From the NCBI GenBank assembly GCA_013204155.1, contig JABMOK010000017.1, forward strand, positions 1 to 50,810: 50,810 nt of DNA, in the 5' to 3' direction. Made by a program: the position numbers and the translations under genes. This document shows, in pieces, positions 28,192-36,590 of the stretch. The first letter of the stretch is position 1; each line of letters starts with the position of its first letter. Under the pieces are notes generated by a model. The model made no database searches, was not told where the DNA came from, and saw only the letters and a program-made list of their open reading frames with translations. The DNA comes from Pseudohongiella sp. GTDB lineage: Bacteria; Pseudomonadota; Gammaproteobacteria; Pseudomonadales; Pseudohongiellaceae.

Positions 28192-29742
28192 TCAAGGTAG
28201 GTGGATTGATTGTACGCCAGAGAATCTTACACCTGACAGATAGGCCATATCCCGGTTCCAGGTAGAGAGGTCTTGCTGATTAAATTCGGATAGTCGATGA
28301 TGACCGCAGGCACGGGACATTACCTGCATCAGCTCTACCGAAGCTTGCATAAAGTTGCTCAACTGCTGAGCCGATTTGTCGATGTTTAGTCTGCTTCTCA
28401 ATTCGGGCTTTTGCGTAGCGATGCCCGACGGGCAATTATTGCTATTGCAAATACGTGCAGCGACACATCCGATTGCCTGGATGGCGCTATTGGCGAGGGC
28501 AATGCCGTCAGCACCCAAAGCCATCGCCTTCACGAAATCCATAGGCAGCCTGAGTCCACCGGTGATTATCAAAGTAACGCGGCCACTGGCTTTGTGCTCG
28601 TCGAGAAATCGGCGCGCTCGGGCCAGGGCGGGAATAGTAGGCACACTGATGTGATCGCGAAATATCTCCGGCGCCGCACCGGTACCACCACCGCGGCCGT
28701 CTAGAATGACATAGTCGGCTCCTGCATCGAGGGCAAACTGCATATCTCTTTCTATGTGGTTGGCGCTGAGTTTGAATCCGATGGGAATACCACCGGTAAT
28801 TTCACGTAGGCGAAAAGCGAATCTGGCGAAGTCTTTAACGCTATTGAGATCATCAAAGCTTGGCGGTGAAACCGCAGGCTGGCCTTCGGGTATGCCCCGA
28901 ACCTGAGAAATCTTGCCCCTATTCTTGGCACCAGGCAGATGGCCTCCGGTACCGGTTTTCGCGCCCTGACCGCCTTTAAAATGGAAGGCTTGCACTTGTC
29001 GCATAAGTTCTTCGCGATAGCCAAATTTAGCGCTGGCTAATTCATAAAAATAGCGAGAATTTTCTGCCTGTTCTTCCGGTAGCATGCCGCCCTCGCCAGA
29101 GCAGATACCTGTACCGGCCATTTCCGCGCCTCTTGCCAAGGCGATCTTGGCCTCCTCGGAAAGCGAGCCAAAACTCATGTCAGAAACAAACAGCGGAATT
29201 TTCAGTAGCAAAGGTTTTTTTGCTTCTGGACCAATGACTAATTCTGTATTGACCTCTGCACTTTCCATTAGCGGCTTGCTCGCCATTTGTGCGGTCATGA
29301 TCTGAATGTCATCCCATTTTGGTAAGGTGTTCCGCGGTACGCCCATGGCGGTCATCGGGCCGTGGTGGCCCATCTTGCTTAAGCCATCTCGGGCTAATTC
29401 GTGGATAAAGGCAACCGTTGGTTCTTCCGTTGTTGGCGTAGCTACAGGTGCCTCATCCCTGCTGGCCTGAATTCCGGGTCCTTCGCTGCCAACCTGGTTG
29501 CTGGAAAATTGCTTGTGCGTTCCATCGCAAAAAGGCGTATTGGCCGAGTGCTTGCACATGCATAAGTAAGCATCGCCATCTTCTTCTGCGACAAACTTCT
29601 TCGGCCTTAACTCGGTGCTCCTGTGGCAGCCATCGCAGAAAGGCTGTGTACTGGAAAGGCCGCAAGCACAAAAGGAATACTCCTGACCCTTCTCCAGAGA
29701 AACCTTGCTTGGCTTATTGTCTGCGATGACTGGTTTGTTCAC
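28192..29742 (-). CDS. CDGSH iron-sulfur / FMN glutamate synthase-domain fusion
   Basis: Protein of 516 aa. Two CDGSH modules occupy the N-terminus: C25-x-C27...C36-D-G-C-H40 and C61-x-C63...C72-D-G-T-H76, each expected to hold a 2Fe-2S cluster with three Cys and one His. From about residue 110 to 500 it is the FMN-binding glutamate synthase domain (GltS-like, TIM barrel), including ILDGRGGGTGAAPEI and the 3Fe-4S cysteines C426-x5-C432-x4-C437 (CNSNNCPSG). The amidotransferase and NADPH parts of true GltB/GltD are missing, so it is probably not a normal glutamate synthase. The start is GTG with AGGGA upstream. The start and the tannase-like gene are 26 bp apart on the same strand. Confidence 0.87.
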   Translation of the reverse strand: MNKPVIADNKPSKVSLEKGQEYSFCACGLSSTQPFCDGCHRSTELRPKKFVAEEDGDAYLCMCKHSANTPFCDGTHKQFSSNQVGSEGPGIQASRDEAPVATPTTEEPTVAFIHELARDGLSKMGHHGPMTAMGVPRNTLPKWDDIQIMTAQMASKPLMESAEVNTELVIGPEAKKPLLLKIPLFVSDMSFGSLSEEAKIALARGAEMAGTGICSGEGGMLPEEQAENSRYFYELASAKFGYREELMRQVQAFHFKGGQGAKTGTGGHLPGAKNRGKISQVRGIPEGQPAVSPPSFDDLNSVKDFARFAFRLREITGGIPIGFKLSANHIERDMQFALDAGADYVILDGRGGGTGAAPEIFRDHISVPTIPALARARRFLDEHKASGRVTLIITGGLRLPMDFVKAMALGADGIALANSAIQAIGCVAARICNSNNCPSGIATQKPELRSRLNIDKSAQQLSNFMQASVELMQVMSRACGHHRLSEFNQQDLSTWNRDMAYLSGVRFSGVQSIHLP

Positions 29743-29768
29743 TGAGCTGTTTCCCTATCAAAGCTATT

Positions 29769-31442
29769 TTACTGACAAGTAAAGTTACTCGCTGTCCAGT
29801 TGGATGGATTATTTTCCCCACCGGCTGGGCCCGTATAGCGAGCCTGCTGTGGTACAGCGCAAAGCAGTCGTTCGTTGTCGACTACACCATTGCTGCTATG
29901 TGTTGCGGTAAGCGAGTCAGGCGCCTTACCATTTTCAACCCAATCAACCAGCGGTGCCAGCTTGTCCCAGGTATCGGGTCCTGGTCCGCCTGCGCAGTGG
30001 GCCATGCCGGGAGCCATGAACAGTCTGGCACTGTTTTTGGCCAGCCCCATATTGCCATTGAAGGTGTGGTCTACCATGTCGTTATAATAGTCACGGGTCG
30101 ATTCGGCGACGATTAGCGTGTCCACCAGACCATGGTAAACGATTAGCTTGCCGCCACGATCCTTGAGAAAGCGGCTGAGATCTGGATCGGTGGCGTCGGT
30201 GATAGACATCATCAAGTCGCCCTTGCCCGAGGTGTAATCATTCACATCAAACTCCATCCAGGAATACTCTGGCATGACGCCGGTTTTGCGTGCCTGATAT
30301 TGAGAATCCGAGATATCGGGAATGGTGACACCGGGATCTTCTTCATAGAAAAGATAATTCATATGATCGCCAGCCGGGCCAGTCAGCATCCCCGGGGCAT
30401 GGTTGTTGCCTTCGTGGGGCACATACAGGCCAATCCAGCGCATTTCAGAGCCACGCAATTTTCCGGGATAGATCTGTACGCCATTGTCATCCCGGGGGCC
30501 GGTATAAAAGTCAGAGATGGTTTCGATCTGTGGGCCGGTAAAGCAGCTGTCGGTGCCTTGGCTGGTGGGACACATCAGGTCGGCTAGATCTTGCTCTGGA
30601 TCGAATTCGCAGCTTGCGGGGTCGTTAATTACACCGTCGACGATGCCATCGTTGGCATCACAAGACCCCAGAACTTGCTTGTTAAGCACTTCCAGTAAAT
30701 TAAGACTGTCATAGGAGCCATCGCCGTTAGTGTCTACGGCAAGATTGCCAATCAAATTGTCGCGGAAGATGCGTTGTAGATGCCAGGTCCCCGCGGCATT
30801 AAGCGCCTGATAAGCATAGGCGGGCGCGCCGGCCACAATGCCATCGAAGTCGCCAGGGTAGCGTTGAGCCTCCATCAGGCCTTCCCGACCGCCGGTAGAA
30901 CAACCCTCAAAATAGGAATATTCTGGCGCCTGTTGATAATAACTGCCCACCAGGGTCTTGCCCGCCATCACGGTAAGGTGCACGGCGCGGTAACCGAAAT
31001 CGATCTCAGCCTGGCGATTGTTAAAAGCAAATGAGGAACCAGGCTCGGTGCCGCTGTCGTGGCCCATATTGCTATTGGCAACGGCATAACCTTCCGCCAC
31101 GCGATGATCGGCAAAGTCCAGATCGCCGTCTTTGCCGCCATCACCCCACTGCAGGAAGCGGCCATTCCAGTTTCCCGGCAGAGGCAATTGCGCATGGAAG
31201 TGGATGGCCGGGGATATGACCCCAACCACATAGCAATACTGGCTATCGGACTGATCATTGTCTCTGAGTGTGGCAGAGGTAATGGTAAGATTGCGTAGCC
31301 CTTGCAGGGCCTGGCAGGCCAATTGCTGTGCAGGGCTGGCGCTCTGTGCCGTCGCCAAAGCAGGCGCGGTGAGCAGAGCGAGTGAGACAATCGCGGCGAA
31401 TAGTGAGACTAGGGGAACGGCTGATGCGCGTGAACGTAACAT
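29769..31442 (-). CDS. Secreted tannase / feruloyl esterase-family protein
   Basis: Protein of 557 aa with a signal peptide (residues 1-33). The nucleophile is S182 in FEGCSTGGREG, preceded by Cys181; a second cysteine follows the catalytic His in GMAHCAGGPG near residue 486. This Cys-bridge between neighbours of Ser and His is the tannase-family signature. NGDGSYDSLN (about 237-246) looks like the calcium-binding lid segment. The enzymes hydrolyse esters of phenolic acids (tannins, feruloylated polysaccharides, or MHET in relatives). Export suggests use of plant- or alga-derived phenolic esters. It is the first gene of a minus-strand series leading into the CDGSH-GltS fusion. Confidence 0.88.
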   Translation of the reverse strand: MLRSRASAVPLVSLFAAIVSLALLTAPALATAQSASPAQQLACQALQGLRNLTITSATLRDNDQSDSQYCYVVGVISPAIHFHAQLPLPGNWNGRFLQWGDGGKDGDLDFADHRVAEGYAVANSNMGHDSGTEPGSSFAFNNRQAEIDFGYRAVHLTVMAGKTLVGSYYQQAPEYSYFEGCSTGGREGLMEAQRYPGDFDGIVAGAPAYAYQALNAAGTWHLQRIFRDNLIGNLAVDTNGDGSYDSLNLLEVLNKQVLGSCDANDGIVDGVINDPASCEFDPEQDLADLMCPTSQGTDSCFTGPQIETISDFYTGPRDDNGVQIYPGKLRGSEMRWIGLYVPHEGNNHAPGMLTGPAGDHMNYLFYEEDPGVTIPDISDSQYQARKTGVMPEYSWMEFDVNDYTSGKGDLMMSITDATDPDLSRFLKDRGGKLIVYHGLVDTLIVAESTRDYYNDMVDHTFNGNMGLAKNSARLFMAPGMAHCAGGPGPDTWDKLAPLVDWVENGKAPDSLTATHSSNGVVDNERLLCAVPQQARYTGPAGGENNPSNWTASNFTCQ

Positions 31443-31486
31443 GGCAATACCTTCGTTATTTTTATAGGCTTGGTTTATCTGATTGG

Positions 31487-31525
31487 TTTGACTAACTGGT
31501 TTTACTAACTGGTTTTACTACCTAG
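31487..31525. repeat. 13-bp direct repeat near the tannase promoter
   Basis: TTTGACTAACTGG, TTTTACTAACTGG and the partial TTTTACTACC follow one another without a gap, within the 147 bp between the tannase-like gene (minus) and the yedK-like gene (plus). It may bind a regulator or be simple slippage. Confidence 0.7.
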
Positions 31526-31589
31526 GCTCCAGTGCTGAATCTAGCAAAGTAATTCGACTTTATCACCTAAGGCGATAAGGAACAAAATA

Positions 31590-32267
31590 GTGTGTGGCAG
31601 ATTTAATGTAATCGATAGCCCTGAAATTCAAAGGCTGTGTGAGACGCTGGGGATTAGTCTGGTTGCGAAGCACACCAGCGATGATATTGCGCCGGGAGGA
31701 ACCATTGCCATGGTGCACAATGTCGCTGGCGAGCGAAAAGTATCCGAGGCAATTTGGTGGCTTTTCCTTGAGCCTGAAACGCTGAAGCCAAACTACAAAT
31801 ACGCCAGTTTCAATTCGCGCTCTGACAAACTTTCAAGCAAACGCTCGCTCGCCTACAAACCCTATCGTGAATCTCGCTGCATTATTCCCGCCAGTGCCTT
31901 TGTTGAGGGCCTGGGAGACAAAAAAACCTATCACAAAATTGAGCTTGAAAATTCGGCGATTGCCTTTGGCGGCCTGTTTAAGGAACATCTTAACAGGGAA
32001 ACAGGCGAATTCCTGTACTCGGCCTCCATAATTACTCTACCCCCCTTGCTGCCCCAGTGGCGTGAGATTCATCCAAAATCCATGCCCTTGATGTTGGATT
32101 TCGAGGATGCCGAGTTAATGGAAAAATGGCTGGACCCCCTGGTTCAAAATGTCGAGGAATTTGATTATCTACTGGTACCGAAAGTATTTAGGCCGATGAA
32201 GGTCACCCGAATTGACAGGCCCGGCAAGTGGAACCCGATCGAACAAAGTTTCATGATAATGAATTAA
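31590..32267 (+). CDS. yedK: SRAP-domain protein (YedK/HMCES family)
   Basis: Protein of 225 aa that forms a stable thiazolidine crosslink with abasic sites in single-stranded DNA. The start is GTG with AAGG nine bases upstream, giving MCGRF, so Cys2 becomes the N-terminal catalytic residue after Met removal. N75 and R77 (ASFNSRSDK), E106 (SAFVEG) and H161 (REIHPKSMP) match the active-site positions of E. coli YedK. The central WGLIPSW motif of YedK is replaced by AIWWLFLEP, so this is a divergent branch of the family. It stands alone, divergent from the tannase gene. Confidence 0.88.
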   Translation: MCGRFNVIDSPEIQRLCETLGISLVAKHTSDDIAPGGTIAMVHNVAGERKVSEAIWWLFLEPETLKPNYKYASFNSRSDKLSSKRSLAYKPYRESRCIIPASAFVEGLGDKKTYHKIELENSAIAFGGLFKEHLNRETGEFLYSASIITLPPLLPQWREIHPKSMPLMLDFEDAELMEKWLDPLVQNVEEFDYLLVPKVFRPMKVTRIDRPGKWNPIEQSFMIMN

Positions 32268-32432
32268 ATGGATAAGTCTGAACCGCGTTATGAAAAAATT
32301 TTGATCGGCAGGCGACGAAGCATTAGCCTGTAAGCATTTTTTGCAAAGTTATAGGGGAGTAATGATATTCTCTATTTACCGATCCCGGCAACAGCTGACA
32401 GAGGCCGCTAGTAAACTTTTAGTTGAAGCGGC

Positions 32433-33863
32433 TTAGATGGCCAGCCAGATTATCAGGCCACACATCAAAGTGACGGCCTGGCTGGGGTGGTCAGAAATAG
32501 CAAACAGCACCGGATCTTCATTTAATTTCCCCTGTTGTGCAAATATCCAGATTCGCCCCAGCAAGAAAACCAACAAGGGACAGATTAACCACAATAGACC
32601 AGGGCTGGTATACAGTTCGGTGGTGTCGGGTGCATTGATGTAAAATGCGAAAACGGCAACCGCAATCAGGCTGGAACACCCGCCCGTAATAGCAAGCATT
32701 TTCAAATGGGCTGTAGAGTAGGCTCTGCCCGCAACGCTTGTTCTCTCCGTCGACGACAAATTTGAAAACTCAGTAAATCGCTTGGCCATAGCGATACTCA
32801 GAAACAGGAAGAAGGAAAAAGCCAGCAGCCAAAATGTGGTTGCCACAGCAATCGCGGCAGAACCGGCAATGATGCGAAGTGTATAAAGCACCGCGAGGGT
32901 CAGCACATCCAACATAAACAGGCGTTTAAGAAAAAGACTGTAAAGGCTGGTTAATATCCAATACAGAAACAGAACCGCTATAAAATTAGCTGGCAACAAC
33001 AGGGCCACGGCAAACGAAGCGGCGAGTAATATAGGGGCGCCCAGGAAGCCATACGCAAGTGCGAGTTCTCCCGAGGCGAACTGTCGGGATCGTTTTGCAT
33101 GATGTTGTCGATCGCTATTCAGATCCAGCATATCATTGAGAAAATAAACACTCGACGCACACAGGCTAAAACTCAGGAAACCAATGCAAGCCTGCAGAAA
33201 CAGATGCAGTTGATCGATTTGATGAGAAAGTATCAGCGGTAGAAATAACAAGCCATTCTTTAGCCACTGATGGGGACGCATGGCGAGGAAAAACTTGTGT
33301 AATTTCGAGCCAGGCGTATCGAATCGAGTTATTGAATTGGTTTTATTCTTTAGTTTTTCCGCCAAAGAAACTGCGCAATTTACCATTACTACTTCGTCAG
33401 CCTCGTCCCAGATCGGCAGGTCAGCACTTGAATTGCCAGCATAGGAGAATCCTGCTTTTTGATTCAATTGCAAAATCCGCAGCAATTTGTTTTCTGCCTT
33501 TAGATTAAGCTGCTCATCGCTGCCGATGGCATCAATGAAGAAACCGTAGTGATTGCTAAGCGCTCTGACTTGTTGTTGATTGGAGGCAGAAATTAATACA
33601 ATATTTCGACCCTCCGCCTCTTGCTGTTGTATATAGGCTTTGAATTCAGGATTAGGCGGCAGCAGTTCATAAGGTATGTCGACTCGTTGCGCCAGCTGAT
33701 GTTTTAGATTAGCTCGCCCCTTCAATAGCCACAGCGGCAGCATAAATGCAGCAAGAGGGTTTTTCTTGATTAGCAGCAGCACCGACTCCAGCATCAAATC
33801 TGATTTGATCAGGGTGCCGTCCAGATCGACAAATAAAGGTCTGTGGGTTTTAGGATTTGGCAA
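32433..33863 (-). CDS. HAD phosphatase-UbiA prenyltransferase fusion (putative polyprenyl-phosphate phosphoribosyltransferase)
   Basis: Protein of 476 aa. Residues 1-185 are a HAD hydrolase with the nucleophile motif VDLDGTLIKSD, motif II SAS (residues near 92) and motif IV-like SADLPIWDEAD. Residues 190-476 are a UbiA-type membrane prenyltransferase with about eight helices and the Asp-rich motifs NDMLDLNSDRQHH and KRLFMLDVLTLAVLYTLR. With the linked dprE1 and dprE2, the UbiA part is the probable equivalent of mycobacterial Rv3806c, joining PRPP to polyprenyl phosphate. The HAD domain could remove the 5-phosphate, a step given to Rv3807c in mycobacteria. The start is TTG without a good ribosome binding site, four bases after the dprE2 stop, so translation is probably coupled. 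Confidence 0.8.
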   Translation of the reverse strand: MPNPKTHRPLFVDLDGTLIKSDLMLESVLLLIKKNPLAAFMLPLWLLKGRANLKHQLAQRVDIPYELLPPNPEFKAYIQQQEAEGRNIVLISASNQQQVRALSNHYGFFIDAIGSDEQLNLKAENKLLRILQLNQKAGFSYAGNSSADLPIWDEADEVVMVNCAVSLAEKLKNKTNSITRFDTPGSKLHKFFLAMRPHQWLKNGLLFLPLILSHQIDQLHLFLQACIGFLSFSLCASSVYFLNDMLDLNSDRQHHAKRSRQFASGELALAYGFLGAPILLAASFAVALLLPANFIAVLFLYWILTSLYSLFLKRLFMLDVLTLAVLYTLRIIAGSAAIAVATTFWLLAFSFFLFLSIAMAKRFTEFSNLSSTERTSVAGRAYSTAHLKMLAITGGCSSLIAVAVFAFYINAPDTTELYTSPGLLWLICPLLVFLLGRIWIFAQQGKLNEDPVLFAISDHPSQAVTLMCGLIIWLAI

Positions 33864-33867
33864 GAGA

Positions 33868-34602
33868 TTAGAATTTCAGACGCTTGAAAATAAATTCCGG
33901 TACCAGGCGAACTATCAACATGATGGCGCGCCAGTAGCCCGGGGCATAGACGGTGGGCTTTCTTTTTTCGATGCTGCGAACAATTTTACCCGCCACTCTG
34001 TCAGGGCTCGACCACAGGGCGCCCTTCTTAAGATGAGCGGTCATTGGAGAGTCTACCAGCCCGGGGCGGATATCGACCACAGCTACATTGAATGGGAACA
34101 GCTTACCGCGCAGGCCTTGTAAATAGGTCGAAACCATTGATTTTGCGGCTCCGTACACGAAATTTGTTTGTCGGCCCCGGTCGCCAGCCACAGAAGTAAT
34201 GACCGCTATCGTGCCATTACCCTGCAATATTAGTTTTTCCGCTAGCAGTGTAAGCAGGGAGATAACACTCAAACCGTTGGTGTTAATCTCTTTCTGCGCC
34301 AATCTAAAACTAATTTCAGCCTCTTGTTGGTTGGGTAGTGAGCCATGACAAATAAGCACTACATCGATGGTGCCGAGAAAGCCGATGGCTTGATCTATGG
34401 CTTTTTCCTGTTCGTTAAATTTATTCAAGTCCAACACGGAGTAGCCAACCGATTCGGCGCCGCGCACAGTCAGGTCCGCGGATAGTTGCTTGAGTCTGTC
34501 TTCGCTTCGCGCGATAAGAAACAGGTCCTGTCTGCGCTCCGCATAAATTCGAGCCGTGGCTTTCGCGATAGCAGAAGTGGCGCCAATGATCAATATATTC
34601 AT
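33868..34602 (-). CDS. dprE2: DprE2-like short-chain dehydrogenase (keto-sugar reductase)
   Basis: SDR enzyme of 244 aa. Rossmann motif GATSAIAKATARIYAERR is at the N-terminus, the catalytic Ser is in ITSVAGDRGRQ and the YxxxK motif is YGAAKSMV. The C-terminal hydrophobic helix suggests membrane proximity. DprE2 reduces the 2-keto intermediate (polyprenyl-phosphoryl 2-ketoribose) with NAD(P)H to give polyprenyl-phosphoryl D-arabinose. The assignment rests on adjacency to dprE1 (11 bp) and on the GATSAIA-type start. I place the start at 34602 (MNILIIGATS); a longer frame would overlap dprE1. Another SDR reducing a different sugar is the alternative. Confidence 0.82.
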   Translation of the reverse strand: MNILIIGATSAIAKATARIYAERRQDLFLIARSEDRLKQLSADLTVRGAESVGYSVLDLNKFNEQEKAIDQAIGFLGTIDVVLICHGSLPNQQEAEISFRLAQKEINTNGLSVISLLTLLAEKLILQGNGTIAVITSVAGDRGRQTNFVYGAAKSMVSTYLQGLRGKLFPFNVAVVDIRPGLVDSPMTAHLKKGALWSSPDRVAGKIVRSIEKRKPTVYAPGYWRAIMLIVRLVPEFIFKRLKF

Positions 34603-34613
34603 TTCTTTAAGTC

Positions 34614-35936
34614 TCAGCTCAGACCGAGTCGATTGGATTGCAGTGAGGAGAACATACTGGAAGGATCCACACGATTTTTTACTTGCAGGAACCTTTCCCA
34701 TTCAGGATAGCCGGCCTTAAACATCGCTTCACTCATGCGCGCATCCTTGGCGAGATAGAGTCTGCCGCCATGGTCTAAGACAATTTCATCCAGTTCATTC
34801 AGAAGAGGAAATATTTTTTCTTCTCGTTTGAAATCCAGAGTCAATGTATAACCTTCCCTGGGAAACGAGAGCAAGTTTTTATTCTGCTTGCCGAATTTTT
34901 TAAGTACGGACAGAAACGATCCCTTTCCCGCCGCAGAGACCTTGCTCAAAACCTTGCTTATGCCTTCGAATGCGGCATCGGTTGGAATCACAAACTGATA
35001 TTGCAAAAAACCTTTCGAGCCATATAGCCGATTCCAATTACCAATATTGTCCAGCGGGAAAAAATAGGAGTCGTAGTCTACGATCGACTCCTGCTTACTC
35101 CTCTTTTTTAAATTAAAATAGGAGTTGTTAAATATAGCCATAGTAAATCTGTTAAGTAAAAATGCGGGCGTACTAAAAGGAATGCCTGGTCCTCCTCTGG
35201 ACCTGTATTTTAATTTTGCTCTCGACTCATTCTCTTCGTCATGCTCCCCTAAAAACAGTAGCGAGCGACCGAGTTCGTCTCCGCGGGAAAGACAGTCCAG
35301 CCAGGCAACAGAGTACTTGCTCCCATTGTTCGCTTCCAGCAACTCGAAACATTCTTTAAGATTATTGGCGACGAGGGAGTGTTGCCTAATTGAAGCGCTT
35401 GATAGTTTTTCTAATGCGATTGTGGCATCGACTATTACGCCGGTCAGACCCATGCCAGCGCAAGTGGCGTGAAATAATTCGCTATTTTCCTGCTCGCTAC
35501 AAATAACGATCTCGCCGGAAGCGAGCATCAGCGAAAAATTCTGCACGTAGTCACAGAAGCTGCCATCCTGGTGGTGGTTTTTGCCGTGTACATCGGCGGC
35601 TATGGCGCCCCCTACGGTGACGAATCGGGTTCCAGGCACTACCTTTAGAAACAAGCCACGGGGAATACAAAGTTTGAGAATGGCGTCCAGGCTAACGCCA
35701 GCGCCGCATCGAATGGTTTGTGCCTTTTCATCGAGAGCCAGAAAGCTATCGAGGAAACGACTGCTGAGCATTCTACTGGCCAGAGAACTGTCGCCATAAC
35801 TCCTGCCGGCTCCACGACAAATCAGCGAGTCGGATTTGTTTTGGGCGAGGACGATTTTTTTCAGTGACGCGGAATCGACTGGTTCTATTATCTCTGCCGT
35901 TGTTTTAGGAAATCGGCCCCAGCCAGAAACTTCCAT
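34614..35936 (-). CDS. dprE1: DprE1-like FAD oxidase (polyprenyl-phosphoryl ribose 2-epimerase subunit)
   Basis: FAD-dependent VAO-family enzyme of 440 aa. It begins with SGWGRFPKT as DprE1 does. CRGAGRSYGDSSL (about 40-52) and VTVGGAIAADVHGKNHH (about 107-123) are the FAD-binding signature of DprE1. A conserved C-terminal FAD/substrate domain ends KVNPSSMF-like (KNRVDPSSMFSSLQSNRL). DprE1 oxidises the 2'-OH of polyprenyl-phosphoryl ribose, and DprE2 then reduces it to the arabinose epimer. A strong AGGAAGC precedes the ATG, which directly follows the gtrA stop (TAAATG). Confidence 0.88.
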   Translation of the reverse strand: MEVSGWGRFPKTTAEIIEPVDSASLKKIVLAQNKSDSLICRGAGRSYGDSSLASRMLSSRFLDSFLALDEKAQTIRCGAGVSLDAILKLCIPRGLFLKVVPGTRFVTVGGAIAADVHGKNHHQDGSFCDYVQNFSLMLASGEIVICSEQENSELFHATCAGMGLTGVIVDATIALEKLSSASIRQHSLVANNLKECFELLEANNGSKYSVAWLDCLSRGDELGRSLLFLGEHDEENESRAKLKYRSRGGPGIPFSTPAFLLNRFTMAIFNNSYFNLKKRSKQESIVDYDSYFFPLDNIGNWNRLYGSKGFLQYQFVIPTDAAFEGISKVLSKVSAAGKGSFLSVLKKFGKQNKNLLSFPREGYTLTLDFKREEKIFPLLNELDEIVLDHGGRLYLAKDARMSEAMFKAGYPEWERFLQVKNRVDPSSMFSSLQSNRLGLS

Positions 35937-36338
35937 TTATGCTTCCTGTTGTGAGAATACATAGCGTTTATCCAGGCGATACTTTACACCATATCCGATA
36001 GCCAGTCCGATGACTGCCCCCAGATATCTGGCGATTTTGCCGCCAAACAACCATTCAAAACCCAATTCAAAGCTACAGAATAAAATTGTGGTCGCGATTC
36101 CCGTCACCCCATAGACGAAAAAGGTCTTTATGTTCTCTTTGGTAGAATCTGTTTTGAAGGCGAAGATGTAATGCTTATCCAATAAGTATTTGCTGATCAA
36201 GCCTGCCAGAGTTCCAGCGGCCATAGCCAGGTATATCGCGTAAGCGCCGGCGTAGGCCAGGCTACTGGTTTCTTGCGCGATAAGATTTGCCAGGGTGGCG
36301 AAGGCCGCGAAGAAGCTGTATTTAATAGCAATTGTCAT
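35937..36338 (-). CDS. GtrA-family membrane protein
   Basis: Protein of 133 aa with four transmembrane segments. The family features are the N-terminal YSFFAAFATLANLIAQ, LAGLISKYLLDKHYIF, and the repeat-like ending YGVKYRLDKRYVF. GtrA proteins are linked to movement or anchoring of polyprenyl-phosphate sugars. In mycobacteria the family member Rv3789 sits beside dprE1 and dprE2, exactly as here. It is the first gene of the operon gtrA-dprE1-dprE2-(HAD-UbiA), and its upstream region contains a duplicated TAGTCGnTTAnATGGAAG-like motif (near 36348-36386). Confidence 0.85.
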   Translation of the reverse strand: MTIAIKYSFFAAFATLANLIAQETSSLAYAGAYAIYLAMAAGTLAGLISKYLLDKHYIFAFKTDSTKENIKTFFVYGVTGIATTILFCSFELGFEWLFGGKIARYLGAVIGLAIGYGVKYRLDKRYVFSQQEA

Positions 36339-36590
36339 TTAGTTAGTAGTCGCTTAAATGGAAGATAATAGTCGATTAGATGGAAGGGGAAGCTCACGTC
36401 AGGGCGTCACTGATTGTTATCGGCACTTTTTATAGAGATTCACTATAAGGGCATTCCGATTATCAAACTATGTCATTTGGGAATTCATCAAGCCATGGAT
36501 AAGGTCTGTGATGCACTCTGTGCTTAAGCGCTTTATAATCCGGCACCGATTGCCTGCGGGCAACACTCAATGAACCTGGATGAGATCGCC

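Noticed and set aside
32404-32432. GCCGCT / AGCGGC hairpin after the HAD-UbiA gene as terminator
   Set aside because: Short arms and a long loop, with no T-run on the minus strand; too weak to list.
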